From: Candidatus Bathyarchaeia archaeon
Lineage (GTDB): Archaea > Thermoproteota > Bathyarchaeia > Bathyarchaeales > Bathycorpusculaceae
Length of the DNA: 64,000 nucleotides
Assembly (NCBI GenBank): GCA_041447175.1
Contig: CP166960.1
Coordinates: 62,001-126,000 of the forward strand
Reading direction: 5' to 3'
The notes under the pieces are model-generated. The model ran no database searches, was not told where the DNA came from, and was given only the letters and a program-made list of their open reading frames with translations. Position 1 is the first letter of the stretch; each line of letters opens with the position of its first letter. A program made the position numbers and the translations under genes. This document shows, piece by piece, positions 25,936-34,747 of this stretch.

Positions 25936-26400
25936 ATGATGGGTAACAACTTGAAAGTCGCCCTAACCGTAAACGCAGACGAGTTAAAACTCGCTCAACT
26001 GCTATCCAAATTCGCCGAAAAATACAACATGTCCTACAAACTAAACCGCCACAACTCAGGCTTCCTTCTAGAGGCAAACTTGGGCAGCGACGATTTAGGC
26101 GAATTCATACGACGCATGAACCACCTCAAAGGCGCTGAATTTGCAATCCAAGAAATCCGAGGCGGCGGACCGTTAGATCAACTTAACGTTGCCTTAACGC
26201 GAACCAACGCTGACTCTCTTATCGGCAAAGAAGCAATCGCGAAAAGCGACCTAGACCCTCTCGACGGCGGAGCAGTCAAAATCGGTGGTGACGTTTGGCT
26301 CGCACGCCCCGTAGATGAGACCGCTATTAAGCTGGGCTCGATAGTGAGAGTGGTCCGCATCGAAGGCGTTACCTTAATCGTGGAAGGAGTAAACGAATAA
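25936..26400 (+). CDS. NfeD-like protein without membrane helices
   Basis: The last 65 residues form an OB-fold segment typical of NfeD C-terminal domains (IGKEAIAKSDLDP, GGAVKIGGDVWLARP, GSIVRVVRIEGVTLIVE). The first 90 residues are a soluble alpha/beta part (KLAQLLSKFAEKYNMSYKL) and no transmembrane helix is present, unlike standard NfeD. NfeD proteins pair with SPFH proteins, and the next gene starts immediately after the stop. A TATA-like CTTATATC about 24 nt upstream suggests a leaderless start at ATG 25936. Confidence 0.75.
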   Translation: MMGNNLKVALTVNADELKLAQLLSKFAEKYNMSYKLNRHNSGFLLEANLGSDDLGEFIRRMNHLKGAEFAIQEIRGGGPLDQLNVALTRTNADSLIGKEAIAKSDLDPLDGGAVKIGGDVWLARPVDETAIKLGSIVRVVRIEGVTLIVEGVNE

Positions 26401-27324
26401 ATGTACGAACTTGAAATAGCAATTGCTCTCATAGCCGCCGCGATAGTTATCGCCATATCCATGTTAGCAGTCAAAAAAGTCAACCAATACGAAAAAGGCA
26501 TAGTGGAAAGATTCAACGCATACGAAAAGATGGTGGAACCAGGACTAAGACTGATTGTACCGTTCGTGGAACGCATTTTCCGCGTCAACATGCGCGAACA
26601 AGTCATCGACGTGCCACCACAAGAAATCATCACCGAAGACAACGTAGTCGTAACAATAGACGCGGTCATATACTACCAAGTTATAGACGCCAAACGTGCC
26701 CTTTATGAAATTGAAGACTTCGAACTCGGCATCGTGAAACTCGCCCAAACTACTCTGCGAAACATCGTCGGCGAAATGTCCTTAGACGTCTGCCTCACCA
26801 GCAGAGAAAAAATTAACGTGGAACTCCGCAGCGTCCTTGACCAAGCAACCGACAAATGGGGCACCAAAGTTAACCGCATCGAACTCCAACGCATAGACCC
26901 CCCACTAGACATACAGACCGCTATGCACAAGCAAAAAACTGCCGAGCAGGAACGTCGCCAACTTCGACTGTTAGCCACTGGACGCAAAGAAGCCGCAGAA
27001 CAAGAAAAAGCTGCCGCCATCCTTAAAGCACAAGGCGAAAAACAATCTGCTATCTTGCAAGCGGAAGGTGAAGCCAAATCGGTGGAGCTGGTCGCGGAAG
27101 CTCAAGCCAAAGCCATCAAGCTGGTGTCTGAATCTGCAAACCAGTACTTCAAAGAGAACGCGCAGCTAAACAAGAAACTTGATGTTGTTCGCGACACCTT
27201 TAGTCAGCAAACCAAGGTTGTGGTTCCCGCAAACTCTGATATCCTCAACGTCATCGGACTTGAAGGAGCGGTGCTGCCGGTTAAGAAGCAAACAAAACAG
27301 AGTAGTGATGGTTCAAGCAGCTAA
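26401..27324 (+). CDS. SPFH-domain protein (slipin/stomatin-like)
   Basis: A single N-terminal helix (IAIALIAAAIVIAISMLAV) anchors the 307-residue protein. The SPFH core is clear: KGIVERFNAYEKMVEPGL, VDVPPQEIITEDNVVVTIDAVIYYQV, TLRNIVGEMSLD, DKWGTKVNRIELQRIDPP. A long Glu/Ala/Lys-rich coiled coil follows (TAEQERRQLRLLATGRKEAAEQEK, with a repeated AEGEAKSVELVAEAQAKAIKL). Such proteins oligomerise on the membrane and organise lipid domains. It forms an operon with the NfeD-like gene, the usual partner. Confidence 0.93.
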   Translation: MYELEIAIALIAAAIVIAISMLAVKKVNQYEKGIVERFNAYEKMVEPGLRLIVPFVERIFRVNMREQVIDVPPQEIITEDNVVVTIDAVIYYQVIDAKRALYEIEDFELGIVKLAQTTLRNIVGEMSLDVCLTSREKINVELRSVLDQATDKWGTKVNRIELQRIDPPLDIQTAMHKQKTAEQERRQLRLLATGRKEAAEQEKAAAILKAQGEKQSAILQAEGEAKSVELVAEAQAKAIKLVSESANQYFKENAQLNKKLDVVRDTFSQQTKVVVPANSDILNVIGLEGAVLPVKKQTKQSSDGSSS

Positions 27325-27327
27325 ACT

Positions 27328-27651
27328 TTGGGGATACCCATGGATACTTTCCTCATTTTCCCCATAATCTTTCTGCTGTTTGTCGGATTCATCTTCATAG
27401 TGACGACCATAGCCACAGTTTCAAAAAATCGGTCCACAAAAAAGTCCCAATACCAAAGCAAAGAAGGTGTACATTACAACCCCGCTGGATTTAGCCCCCA
27501 AATGGAACTCGACATCCGACTGCCCTACCGCCGATTCAAGCAAATCTATCCCCACAGCAACATCAGCTACGAACAGTACAAGCAACTTCAAAAACAGCGC
27601 GCGTTTAAGCGTTCAAGAAGCAACCAAGAAAACAGTCGAATGGTCAGATAA
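27328..27651 (+). CDS. Small single-helix membrane protein
   Basis: One N-terminal helix (FLIFPIIFLLFVGFIFIVTT) and a basic cytoplasmic tail rich in Arg, Lys, Tyr and Gln. The TTG at 27328 lies 4 nt after the slipin stop; the ATG at 27340 is the likelier start. It probably belongs to the NfeD-slipin operon. The family is not recognised. Confidence 0.6.
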   Translation: MGIPMDTFLIFPIIFLLFVGFIFIVTTIATVSKNRSTKKSQYQSKEGVHYNPAGFSPQMELDIRLPYRRFKQIYPHSNISYEQYKQLQKQRAFKRSRSNQENSRMVR

Positions 27652-27765
27652 GGGCAATCAACCTTTTCCTCCTTTTTGGAGCAGTCTACTTCCTTTTGGT
27701 TCTCACATTTTTCCAACAAAAGAGACATCATTTTTACCTGTCATGAACCCATTTGCTGTCAAAAG

Positions 27766-28548
27766 CTAATTCTTCTTCTTCGCGGCAGCAATCACAGTAC
27801 CCACATGAAAAAGGAAGGCTTGCTGAGCCGTCTTCTGCTTCAATTCGCTTCGCCATCGCGTCATCTCTTCGGACGTTGCCACTTTGGCTTTTGTAGCTTC
27901 AGACGTCAACCAGTCGCTGAAAGGAGTCTCCTCGAAGTCTCGAATAATTATCGACATAACCTTAACTTGTATATCCGTAAAGCCCCCTGACTGGACTATT
28001 CCGAGCAGTTGCCTTCCAGCCAACCCGTTTGGGCGCATGTGGCTGCTAAAGAAGCTGGTTAGGCGCCGCTCCAACTCAAGGTCACTAAAGTTCACCGAGA
28101 CGCTTGTCCAGTCAGTGTCCACAAGGGAAAGGATTCCGCCCTGCTTTAGCACCCGCTTCATCTCACTAAACACCCGAGGCGCCGAAGCAGGAGGCAACAC
28201 TTGAAACAAACGCTTAGCATAAACACGGTCAAACCTGTTGTCCTCAAATGGAAGCTCATGTGCATCCCCCACCAGTTGCCCAACGTTCGAGTGCTGTTTG
28301 GACACGGCTTGAGCTTGCTCTATCATTCTGGCGTCGCAGTCAATACCCACAACCAACCCACCTGAACCCGACGCCTCAGAAAATACAGGTGCAGCGGTGC
28401 CGGGACCGCAACCCAACTCCAAAACCCGCATTCCCCGCCCAATCTGCAACATGCGATAACTTTCTTGATTAACTGCGTCTTCGTCGTGAGCCCTCTTTTT
28501 GAGGAACTCGGCAGTTACGTAGCTTTTGTTTTCTTTGGCGGGATGCAA
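27766..28548 (-). CDS. SAM-dependent methyltransferase, class I
   Basis: The 260-residue protein has the Rossmann-type SAM motif I (VLELGCGPGTAAPVF), the acidic residue at the end of beta-2 (VVGIDCDARMIEQA), motif IV-like AHELPFEDNRFDRVYAKRLFQVLP, and a further LKQGGILSLVDTDW. The C-terminal part is helical. The TTG at 28548 is the only upstream start. The substrate is unknown. Confidence 0.85.
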   Translation of the reverse strand: MHPAKENKSYVTAEFLKKRAHDEDAVNQESYRMLQIGRGMRVLELGCGPGTAAPVFSEASGSGGLVVGIDCDARMIEQAQAVSKQHSNVGQLVGDAHELPFEDNRFDRVYAKRLFQVLPPASAPRVFSEMKRVLKQGGILSLVDTDWTSVSVNFSDLELERRLTSFFSSHMRPNGLAGRQLLGIVQSGGFTDIQVKVMSIIIRDFEETPFSDWLTSEATKAKVATSEEMTRWRSELKQKTAQQAFLFHVGTVIAAAKKKN

Positions 28549-28617
28549 CCTGAAGCCTCGGCTATAGGGTTAGTGGAATGTGCAATTAAAAAACTGTGCA
28601 ACAAAAAATAAGAAGGG

Positions 28618-29781
28618 TTAGAGGAGGTGCCGTGCTATGCCTACCAGACGGGGCTTGCGCATGAGTACCTTCGCTAAAATCGAGAGTTTGGAGCCTCTTG
28701 CGAACTCTATGATGTCTTCGGGTTTTAGCACGTCGACAAGGTCGTTAAGGTCTTGGTCTGAAAGCTTCTCCAGCACTTCACGTAGCTTCTCTACGCGTTT
28801 GAGGTGGTTGCCCCGTTCTTCCCACCATGTTTCATTATATTTGCTTAGGGCGGTTTTGGAAACGTCGTTTTTCTTGATGCAGTCCATGATGACGTCGGCT
28901 GCCATTTGTCCTGAGATGACGGCTTCTTTGATGCCTCCGCCGTGAATCGGGTTTACGTGGTTGGCTGCTTCGCCGCAGAGCACGAAGCCGTTGGTGACCA
29001 TGTCTTTGACTAAGCCGCCAACAGGGACGCAGCCTGCGTTAACTTCGATTATGCTGCCTTTGCTGATTTCAGGGTGCTCTTTGAAGAACTCCTGCATGTA
29101 GGCTGTGGGTTTTTTGTCTTGAGGTACTATGCCTAAGCCGACGTTGGCGCGGTGTTCGCCTTTGGGAAACACCCACACGTAACCTCTTGGCGCGAGAACG
29201 CTGGAGAGGTAAATGTGAATGAGGTCGGGAATCATGTCAACGTTGGTCATTTCATACTGGATACAGCTGTCAATCAAGTTGATTTTGGAAAACACGCCCA
29301 GCGCCTGATTGCGGATAGCAGTTTCGGCTCCGGCGGCGCAGACGACGACGCGGGCTTTCTCTTCAAACTCATTACCCATGAATTCGCCTTTAACGCCAGT
29401 GAAGTAGCCGCGGTCATCTTTGATTAAGCTGGAAATGTATGTGTTAGCCTGAATCGCTGCGCCTGCTTTGACTGCTTCTTCAGCGAGCCATTTGTCAAAG
29501 ACCTTGCGCTCTAAAATGAAGCCGCCCTCAGTCAAAATGGCATCCAAGTACCTGCCGTCGGGGGCGTAGACTCTGGCGCCGCGCATTTTTTGGGCGATGC
29601 ATCGGTCTGGGATTTTGCCCACGACGTTTTGGCTGGCTTCGCTTAAGCCTTCCCCGCAGCGTTTGGGGGAGCCGATTTCGGCGCGTTTTTCGAAGACTTT
29701 GACGGAGAAGCCGTTTTCGGCGAGTTTTTTGGCGCAGCATGTTCCTGCTGGGCCTGCGCCTATGATTACGACGTCTATCAT
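28618..29781 (-). CDS. Geranylgeranyl reductase family oxidoreductase
   Basis: These flavoproteins saturate the isoprenoid chains of archaeal lipids. From ATG 29781 the product has 387 residues with the FAD motif IDVVIIGAGPAGTCCAKKLAENG, the PxxCGEGLS signature (GSPKRCGEGLSEAS), the YVWVFPKGEHRANVGLG loop and the second FAD motif (GFVLCGEAANHVNPIHGGGI). The start was chosen because an open frame further upstream to 29964 runs across the ferredoxin gene in another frame. It overlaps the ferredoxin stop (ATGA), so the two are coupled. Ferredoxin is a known electron donor for this family. Confidence 0.93.
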   Translation of the reverse strand: MIDVVIIGAGPAGTCCAKKLAENGFSVKVFEKRAEIGSPKRCGEGLSEASQNVVGKIPDRCIAQKMRGARVYAPDGRYLDAILTEGGFILERKVFDKWLAEEAVKAGAAIQANTYISSLIKDDRGYFTGVKGEFMGNEFEEKARVVVCAAGAETAIRNQALGVFSKINLIDSCIQYEMTNVDMIPDLIHIYLSSVLAPRGYVWVFPKGEHRANVGLGIVPQDKKPTAYMQEFFKEHPEISKGSIIEVNAGCVPVGGLVKDMVTNGFVLCGEAANHVNPIHGGGIKEAVISGQMAADVIMDCIKKNDVSKTALSKYNETWWEERGNHLKRVEKLREVLEKLSDQDLNDLVDVLKPEDIIEFARGSKLSILAKVLMRKPRLVGIARHLL

Positions 29782-29954
29782 GGTTTGGTCACCTTTATGG
29801 CTTCTACGGGGCAGGCTTTCTCGCAGACCCCGCAGAACTGGCAGAGTTTTTGGTCGTAGATTACTTTGTCTCTTAATTCTAGTGCGGCGGTTGGGCAAAC
29901 AGAGACGCAGCCTCCGCATCTGAGGCATTTGTTGTTGTCTATATTCCAGGTCAT
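29778..29954 (-). CDS. 2[4Fe-4S] ferredoxin
   Basis: A 58-residue protein with two complete C-x2-C-x2-C-x3-C-P clusters: Cys10, 13, 16, 20 (KCLRCGGCVSVCP) and Cys38, 41, 44, 48 (LCQFCGVCEKACP). It starts at ATG 29954 and its TGA overlaps the ATG of geranylgeranyl reductase. It is most likely the electron donor for that enzyme. Because the gene is short, it is easily lost in a length-filtered ORF search. Confidence 0.93.
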   Translation of the reverse strand: MTWNIDNNKCLRCGGCVSVCPTAALELRDKVIYDQKLCQFCGVCEKACPVEAIKVTKP

Positions 29955-30073
29955 GAGCTGTCACCCTCCACGTTCATGTGGTGTATTTTTTATACTATGT
30001 GGGATAAGTAAACCTTAAGGGTGTGTGTTCTTATAAATTAGCAAGTAAGCCCTTCCACACCAAGTGAGCAAAC

Positions 30074-30502
30074 ATGAGCACCAAAATCGCCCTCAGCTTC
30101 GAACTACGTCAACTCATCGAAACCCGCATGGAACAAACCCTCAAAGGCGTACAGGACACACTTGTCAAAATCATGGAAAAACAAGAACTCGACCCCCAAG
30201 CCCTACAAGACGAACTCAAAAGCTTGGAACAAACCTTCAATATGCTCTTTCAAAAATGGAACCTTGAAATCCTCTACTCACTTTTTCTCAAGACCTCCAT
30301 CGGTTTTGGCGAATTCAAAAAAGTTTTAGGCGTAAACAGCCGCACCCTCTCTGACAAGCTAAAGCTGATGGCGGAAAGTGGCTACATCAACCGTAACGTA
30401 ACCTCCGGTCCCCCACTGCGCGTTGAGTACACCTTAACGCCTAAAGGCAGAAACATCGTGCTGCTGGCAATTCCTCTGCTGTACTATTCTGCATCAATTT
30501 GA
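30074..30502 (+). CDS. Winged-helix transcription regulator, HxlR-like
   Basis: A 50-residue helical N-terminus, coiled-coil-like, precedes an HxlR-type winged helix (about 60-130): KWNLEILYSLFLKTSIGFGEFKKVLGVNSRTLSDKLKLMAESGYINRN, then the wing (PLRVEYTLTPKG). The target is unknown. It is near-convergent with the Lrp gene: the two ends overlap by 19 nt. The start ATG follows an AGTGAGC stretch. Confidence 0.85.
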   Translation: MSTKIALSFELRQLIETRMEQTLKGVQDTLVKIMEKQELDPQALQDELKSLEQTFNMLFQKWNLEILYSLFLKTSIGFGEFKKVLGVNSRTLSDKLKLMAESGYINRNVTSGPPLRVEYTLTPKGRNIVLLAIPLLYYSASI

Positions 30503-31005
30503 CCTCCCCTGTAGACTTTCTTAAACGGCAAAGCTATAGCTGTCGTCTCTTTTATGGTCTCAAAAATCATGCATGTCAAAGTCTTCTCTATTCCGCTGAT
30601 GAGGCGCAGCTTATCCACCACGAATTTGCCTACAACATCCACATTTTCTGCTCGCAGCTTCACCAGCAAATCCCAGTCACCCGTGATGATGTGCACTTCC
30701 TGCACCTCAGGGAATCGGGCGATTTCCTCCGCCACAGTTCGTTGTGAAACGGGTGAACCGTCAATTTTGGAGCGGTACGAGACCGAGGCTAAAATGAGTG
30801 CTGCGGTTCCTGAGCCCAGCTTGTCGGCTGCTACGATGGCGTGGTAGCCGCGTATGATGCCTTGTTCTTCCATGCGTTTGATTTTTGCAAAAACTGTGGT
30901 TAAGGGTGTGTCGATTTTTTTGGAGATTTGTTTGGCGGTGAGTTTGCTATCTCCTTGGATGAGTGCCAGTATGGCTAAGTCTTTTTCGTCAAGCTTAACA
31001 GACAT
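30484..31005 (-). CDS. Lrp/AsnC-family transcription regulator
   Basis: The 173-residue protein has the HTH of the family (DEKDLAILALIQGDSKLTAKQISKKIDTPLTTVFAKIKRMEEQGIIRGYHAI) and the RAM ligand-binding fold (EVQEVHIITGDWDLLVKLR). These regulators bind amino acids. The ATG lies on a near-leaderless message with a TATA-like element about 30 nt upstream, and a GTAATTATTAC palindrome lies between the two. It is divergent from the asparagine synthetase-like gene, which suggests control by asparagine or aspartate. The amino acid is inferred. Confidence 0.9.
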   Translation of the reverse strand: MSVKLDEKDLAILALIQGDSKLTAKQISKKIDTPLTTVFAKIKRMEEQGIIRGYHAIVAADKLGSGTAALILASVSYRSKIDGSPVSQRTVAEEIARFPEVQEVHIITGDWDLLVKLRAENVDVVGKFVVDKLRLISGIEKTLTCMIFETIKETTAIALPFKKVYRGGQIDAE

Positions 31006-31009
31006 ACCT

Positions 31010-31062
31010 GTAATTATTACGGTCTTTTTCCTATAAACCTTCAGTTTTTTGGAATAATTACC
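31010..31062. promoter_or_regulatory. Mirrored GTAATTATT sites between the Lrp gene and the asnA-like gene
   Basis: GTAATTATTAC at 31010-31020 and GGAATAATTACC at 31051-31062 (its reverse complement is GGTAATTATTCC) share a GTAATTATT core. They lie in opposite orientation 31 bp apart, one at each divergent promoter. The first overlaps the start region of the Lrp gene; the second abuts the TATA box (CTTTTTATATAAA, from 31064) of the plus-strand gene. Confidence 0.6.
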
Positions 31063-31134
31063 ACTTTTTATATAAAAAATTTATAATCCAGCCTGCTCTA
31101 CTTGGAGAACAGAAAAAATTCGAGATGAATAATC

Positions 31135-32115
31135 TTGACTAAAATAACAACAATACCCTGCATGCCCTTAAGCGAAATGCCAAAACCTTTAGACCAACTC
31201 TCCGAAAATGAACTAAAACGAAAAGTGTGCATAGGCAAAATCATGACCCATACCCTGCAGTCCCTAACCTCCGCCTTCATCGCCGACGGCTACCAATGGC
31301 TACTGCCCATCGCCCTCTCCCAAAGCACCGACCCCCTATGGCCCGACCCAGGCGCCTCCATCGGCAAACGCATCGAAGTTGACATCTACGGAAAAGTCGT
31401 CCGCACCACCGCCAGCATGATTGTTCACAAACTAGTCGCCACGAGCTTAGCATACCCCAAACTGTTCATAGTTTCACCCAACATCAGGATCGAAAAAGCA
31501 GAACGCGCCAAAACAGGCAAACACATCTACGAATTCACCCAAATTGACTTTGAAGCCCAAGGCGCAACCACTAAAGACATCTACGCTTTCATGGAAAAAG
31601 CCATCATTAACCTTGTCACCAGCGTCAAAAAAGACCTCCAACCCGAACTAGAAACCCTCAGGTGCGACCCCGTAAAAGTTCCCGCCGCACCCTTCAAAAT
31701 CTTAGACAAGGAAGACCTTGTCGCTGATTACGGTGCAGAATGGGAAGCATCCATTGCCGACGAAATCGAGGAGCCCGTGTGGGTAACTAACATTCCACGC
31801 GAGTTTTATGACTTCGAAGACTTCAAGACAGGCAAATGGGACAACTATGACCTTTTCATGCCCAAATTTGGGGAAGTTCTCAGCGGATCCAAACGTGAAT
31901 GGGACTACAACAAAATGATCACGAAAATGGACCGCGACCAAGTCAAGCAGGAAAACTTTGCAGTCTTGCTTAAACTGGCTAAAGAAGGTAAAATCAAGCC
32001 CTCTGCAGGTGCAGGCATCGGCATGGAACGCATCGTAGGCTGGATAACTGGTGTTAAACACATAGCTGAAACGCAGCCGTTTCCAAGAATCCCTGGAACC
32101 GTCAACGAGCTTTAA
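31135..32115 (+). CDS. Archaeal asparagine synthetase related to AsnRS
   Basis: Class II aminoacyl-tRNA-synthetase fold without an anticodon-binding domain, 326 residues. The N-terminal part (TLQSLTSAFIADGYQWLLPIALSQSTDPLWPDPGASIG) and the motif 3 region (GAGIGMERIVGWITG) are typical of the AsnRS paralogues that amidate aspartate to asparagine. The tRNA-binding part is absent. The TTG at 31135 follows GAGATGA. It is divergent from an Lrp gene and carries the mirrored site. The asparagine-synthetase role is known for the family and inferred here. Confidence 0.85.
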   Translation: MTKITTIPCMPLSEMPKPLDQLSENELKRKVCIGKIMTHTLQSLTSAFIADGYQWLLPIALSQSTDPLWPDPGASIGKRIEVDIYGKVVRTTASMIVHKLVATSLAYPKLFIVSPNIRIEKAERAKTGKHIYEFTQIDFEAQGATTKDIYAFMEKAIINLVTSVKKDLQPELETLRCDPVKVPAAPFKILDKEDLVADYGAEWEASIADEIEEPVWVTNIPREFYDFEDFKTGKWDNYDLFMPKFGEVLSGSKREWDYNKMITKMDRDQVKQENFAVLLKLAKEGKIKPSAGAGIGMERIVGWITGVKHIAETQPFPRIPGTVNEL

Positions 32116-32311
32116 CCATGTGTAAAGAACTGCCATGTTAAACGGCACAATCATCAACTTTTTCTTTTTGTGCACAAAGTTTATCATTTACCTAAGCAAC
32201 ATGAAAAGGGAGAAAGTGCAACGTGCCTATCAACTGGTTGAAGGTTGAAACCCGTTTTTCTCCTGGCCACTCGGGGGCACATTACCGTAAAAATTTAATT
32301 AGGCGATCAAC

Positions 32312-34201
32312 ATGTACCTACTTAACCCATATCTAGAGGCATTAATGCCCAAACTAAGCCAGAAAGACTACGATAAACTGGCTGCCATAGACAACCCAAA
32401 CGTCCACGAATTCATAGCCAAAGCAAGCGACCTTGGACACCCAGACCAAATCTTTGTCTGCAGTGATGCAGCTGAAGACATCGCCTATGTTAGGCGTCAA
32501 GCTGTCGCTACAGGCGAAGAACAAGCAACCTTAACACTGAAAGGGCACACTTTCCATTTCGACGGCGAATACGACCAAGGTCGAGACCGACCAAATACCA
32601 AATACTTGGTTCCCCGTGGAATCTCCCTGAGCAAAGCCCTCAACCAAATTGACAGGCAAGAGGGTCTAGCCGAAGTGAAAGGGCTACTTAAAGACTCCAT
32701 GAAAGGCAAAACCATGATTGTCCGCTTCATCTCACTGGGCCCAACAAACTCTGTTTTCACAATACTCGGCTTGCAATGCACCGACTCATGGTACGTAGCC
32801 CACTCCGAAGACCTCCTCTACCGTTCTGGTTACGGCGAATTTGTCAAAGCAGGAACAAAAAGCGACTTTCTGCGGGTGCTACACTCGGCTGGAAAACTTA
32901 GCCCCGATATGGTTAGTCTTGAGCACCAGAAAAAACGCATCTACATCGACAACATGGACAACACCATCTACAGCGTGAACACCCAGTACGCGGGAAACTC
33001 TGTAGGATTCAAAAAACTTGCCTTCCGACTGGCTATACGCAAAGCAAACTACGAAGGCTGGCTTGCTGAACACATGCTCCTTATGGGTGTGCACGGACCT
33101 AATGGTCGCAAAACCTACTTTGCAGGTGCGTTCCCCAGTGCATGCGGCAAAACCTCAACTGCCATGCTGCCCGGAGAAACCATTCTTGGCGACGACATCG
33201 CTTACCTGCGACCCATAGACTCTGTGGCGCGAGCCGTAAACGTAGAGTCAGGCATTTTTGGCATCATCAAAGATGTCAACCCAAAAGACGACCAACTCAT
33301 CTACAAAGTACTCACCACTCCTGGAGAAATAATATTCTCCAACGTACTCATCAAAGACGGCAAACCCTACTGGCTTGGCATGGGCAGTGAACTTCCTAAA
33401 GAAGGGACCAACTACACGGGTGCATGGTTTGAAGGTAAAAAAGACGAAAACGAAAACGACATTCCTGCTGCCCACAAAAACGCCCGCTACGCTGTTGCTT
33501 TGAAGGCGCTGGAGAACTGTGACCCCGAGTTGAACAACCCTGATGGTGTCGTTTTAGGCGGCATAATGTACGGTGGACGCGACGCCAAAGCTTACGTGCC
33601 CGTCCAACAAAGCTTCGATTGGGACCACGGCATCATCGCTTACGGTGCATCATTAGAAACTGAAACCACCTTTGCCACCATCGGAAAAGAGGGTGTACCC
33701 GAAATCAACATGATGAGCATCCAAGACTTCATATCTATCCCACTGGGACAAAACATCCGCAACAACTTAGAGTTTGGGAAAAAACTCAAACAAGCACCCA
33801 TAGTATTCGGAGTTAACTACTTCCTCAAAGACAAAGACAACGGTGAATACCTCAACAGCCCACAGGACAAACACATCTGGGTCAAATGGATGGAAAAACG
33901 GGTTCACGGCGAAGTGGACGCAATCGAGACCCCCACCGGCTGGATTCCAAAATACGACGACCTCGTCCCCATCTTCAAGGAAGTGCTTGGCAAAGACTAC
34001 TCCAAAGAAGACTACATCAAACAGTTCACAGTTCGGGTTCCAGAAAACTTGGCAAAAATCGAACGCGTGACCCATTTCTATCAGGAAAACGTCTCCGACA
34101 TACCCTTAGAACTCTTCGGCATATTGTACATGCAGCGGCAACGCTTACTTAAAGCGCAGGAAACCTTTGGCGATTACATCTCACCCGAAAAGTTTGCCTA
34201 A
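32312..34201 (+). CDS. pckG: Phosphoenolpyruvate carboxykinase (GTP)
   Basis: PckG converts oxaloacetate and GTP to phosphoenolpyruvate, CO2 and GDP, the entry to gluconeogenesis. The 629-residue protein has the kinase-1a loop AFPSACGKTSTAM (about 273-284), the metal/phosphate region GDDIAYL, and the NIRNNLEFGKKL and IETPTGWIPKYDD stretches of archaeal/bacterial GTP-type enzymes. Start options are ATG 32312, or ATG 32345 with AGAGGC upstream. The message may carry a 15-codon reading frame (32201-32248) in its leader. Confidence 0.93.
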   Translation: MYLLNPYLEALMPKLSQKDYDKLAAIDNPNVHEFIAKASDLGHPDQIFVCSDAAEDIAYVRRQAVATGEEQATLTLKGHTFHFDGEYDQGRDRPNTKYLVPRGISLSKALNQIDRQEGLAEVKGLLKDSMKGKTMIVRFISLGPTNSVFTILGLQCTDSWYVAHSEDLLYRSGYGEFVKAGTKSDFLRVLHSAGKLSPDMVSLEHQKKRIYIDNMDNTIYSVNTQYAGNSVGFKKLAFRLAIRKANYEGWLAEHMLLMGVHGPNGRKTYFAGAFPSACGKTSTAMLPGETILGDDIAYLRPIDSVARAVNVESGIFGIIKDVNPKDDQLIYKVLTTPGEIIFSNVLIKDGKPYWLGMGSELPKEGTNYTGAWFEGKKDENENDIPAAHKNARYAVALKALENCDPELNNPDGVVLGGIMYGGRDAKAYVPVQQSFDWDHGIIAYGASLETETTFATIGKEGVPEINMMSIQDFISIPLGQNIRNNLEFGKKLKQAPIVFGVNYFLKDKDNGEYLNSPQDKHIWVKWMEKRVHGEVDAIETPTGWIPKYDDLVPIFKEVLGKDYSKEDYIKQFTVRVPENLAKIERVTHFYQENVSDIPLELFGILYMQRQRLLKAQETFGDYISPEKFA

Positions 34202-34225
34202 AAAATTTACCCTGTTTGCTCCATC

Positions 34226-34240
34226 TTTTTTCCTTTTTTT
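34226..34240 (+). terminator. Poly-T tract after pckG
   Basis: Two T-rich runs (CTTTTTTCCTTTTTTTGG type) lie 24-39 nt after the pckG stop, without a strong hairpin. This is the usual archaeal T-tract form. Confidence 0.5.
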
Positions 34241-34343
34241 GGCTCAAAGCTTAAATGCACCTGTTGTACAGAGTTTTAATTCATAATTTACTAATACCGT
34301 AAATCCCAACACAAATTAAGCCAAACGAATTGGTGAAACGATT

Positions 34344-34601
34344 ATGAAGAAAACTGCTGCAAAGAAAGGAATGCTTCAAACATTAGATTTAGCTATACTG
34401 GATGGTGAAGGGTCATTTCCCTGCCCTACCTGTGGAACCCTCATCTCCCCCGATGACGAATCAGAAGACATTTATCAAATAGTCGACACCAAAATGGCTG
34501 GAGACGAGTTAGAGGAACTTATCATATGCTGTAACACTTGTAAGACCGATATACGCATTACAGGTTTCCAGCAAATGGCCGCTAACCTTCCCAACGAGTA
34601 A
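34344..34601 (+). CDS. Small CxxC zinc-ribbon-like protein
   Basis: The 85-residue protein has two cysteine pairs about 40 residues apart (CPTC at 27-30, CNTC at 68-71, with a further Cys beside it). A beta-hairpin type metal fold is likely. GGTGA precedes the ATG. Family not recognised. Confidence 0.65.
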   Translation: MKKTAAKKGMLQTLDLAILDGEGSFPCPTCGTLISPDDESEDIYQIVDTKMAGDELEELIICCNTCKTDIRITGFQQMAANLPNE

Positions 34602-34714
34602 ACACAATTTTTCTGCAAAACCAAATCAACGGCAAATCGCGTTTGAAGCCTCATAAAACATGCCTCAAGCGGGCACATATTCCGTAGTTTTCAAGGTAGG
34701 TGTGTTCATCTGTT

Positions 34715-34747
34715 CTGTTCTAATCTGTAGACAGCCTCTGTTCTAAT
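34715..34747 (+). promoter_or_regulatory. Direct repeat CTGTTCTAAT upstream of the winged-helix gene
   Basis: Perfect 10-bp direct copies at 34715-34724 and 34738-34747, start to start 23 bp. A possible operator of the gene that follows. Confidence 0.3.

Noticed and set aside
29782-29964. N-terminal extension of geranylgeranyl reductase to 29964
   Set aside because: The extra 61 residues are Arg/Gln-rich and read through the real ferredoxin gene in another frame; the correct start is ATG 29781.
32201-32248. 15-codon frame upstream of pckG (MKREKVQRAYQLVEG), about 22 nt after a TATA-like GTTTATC
   Set aside because: It could be a leaderless leader peptide, but such a short frame arises by chance and no attenuator structure is evident.
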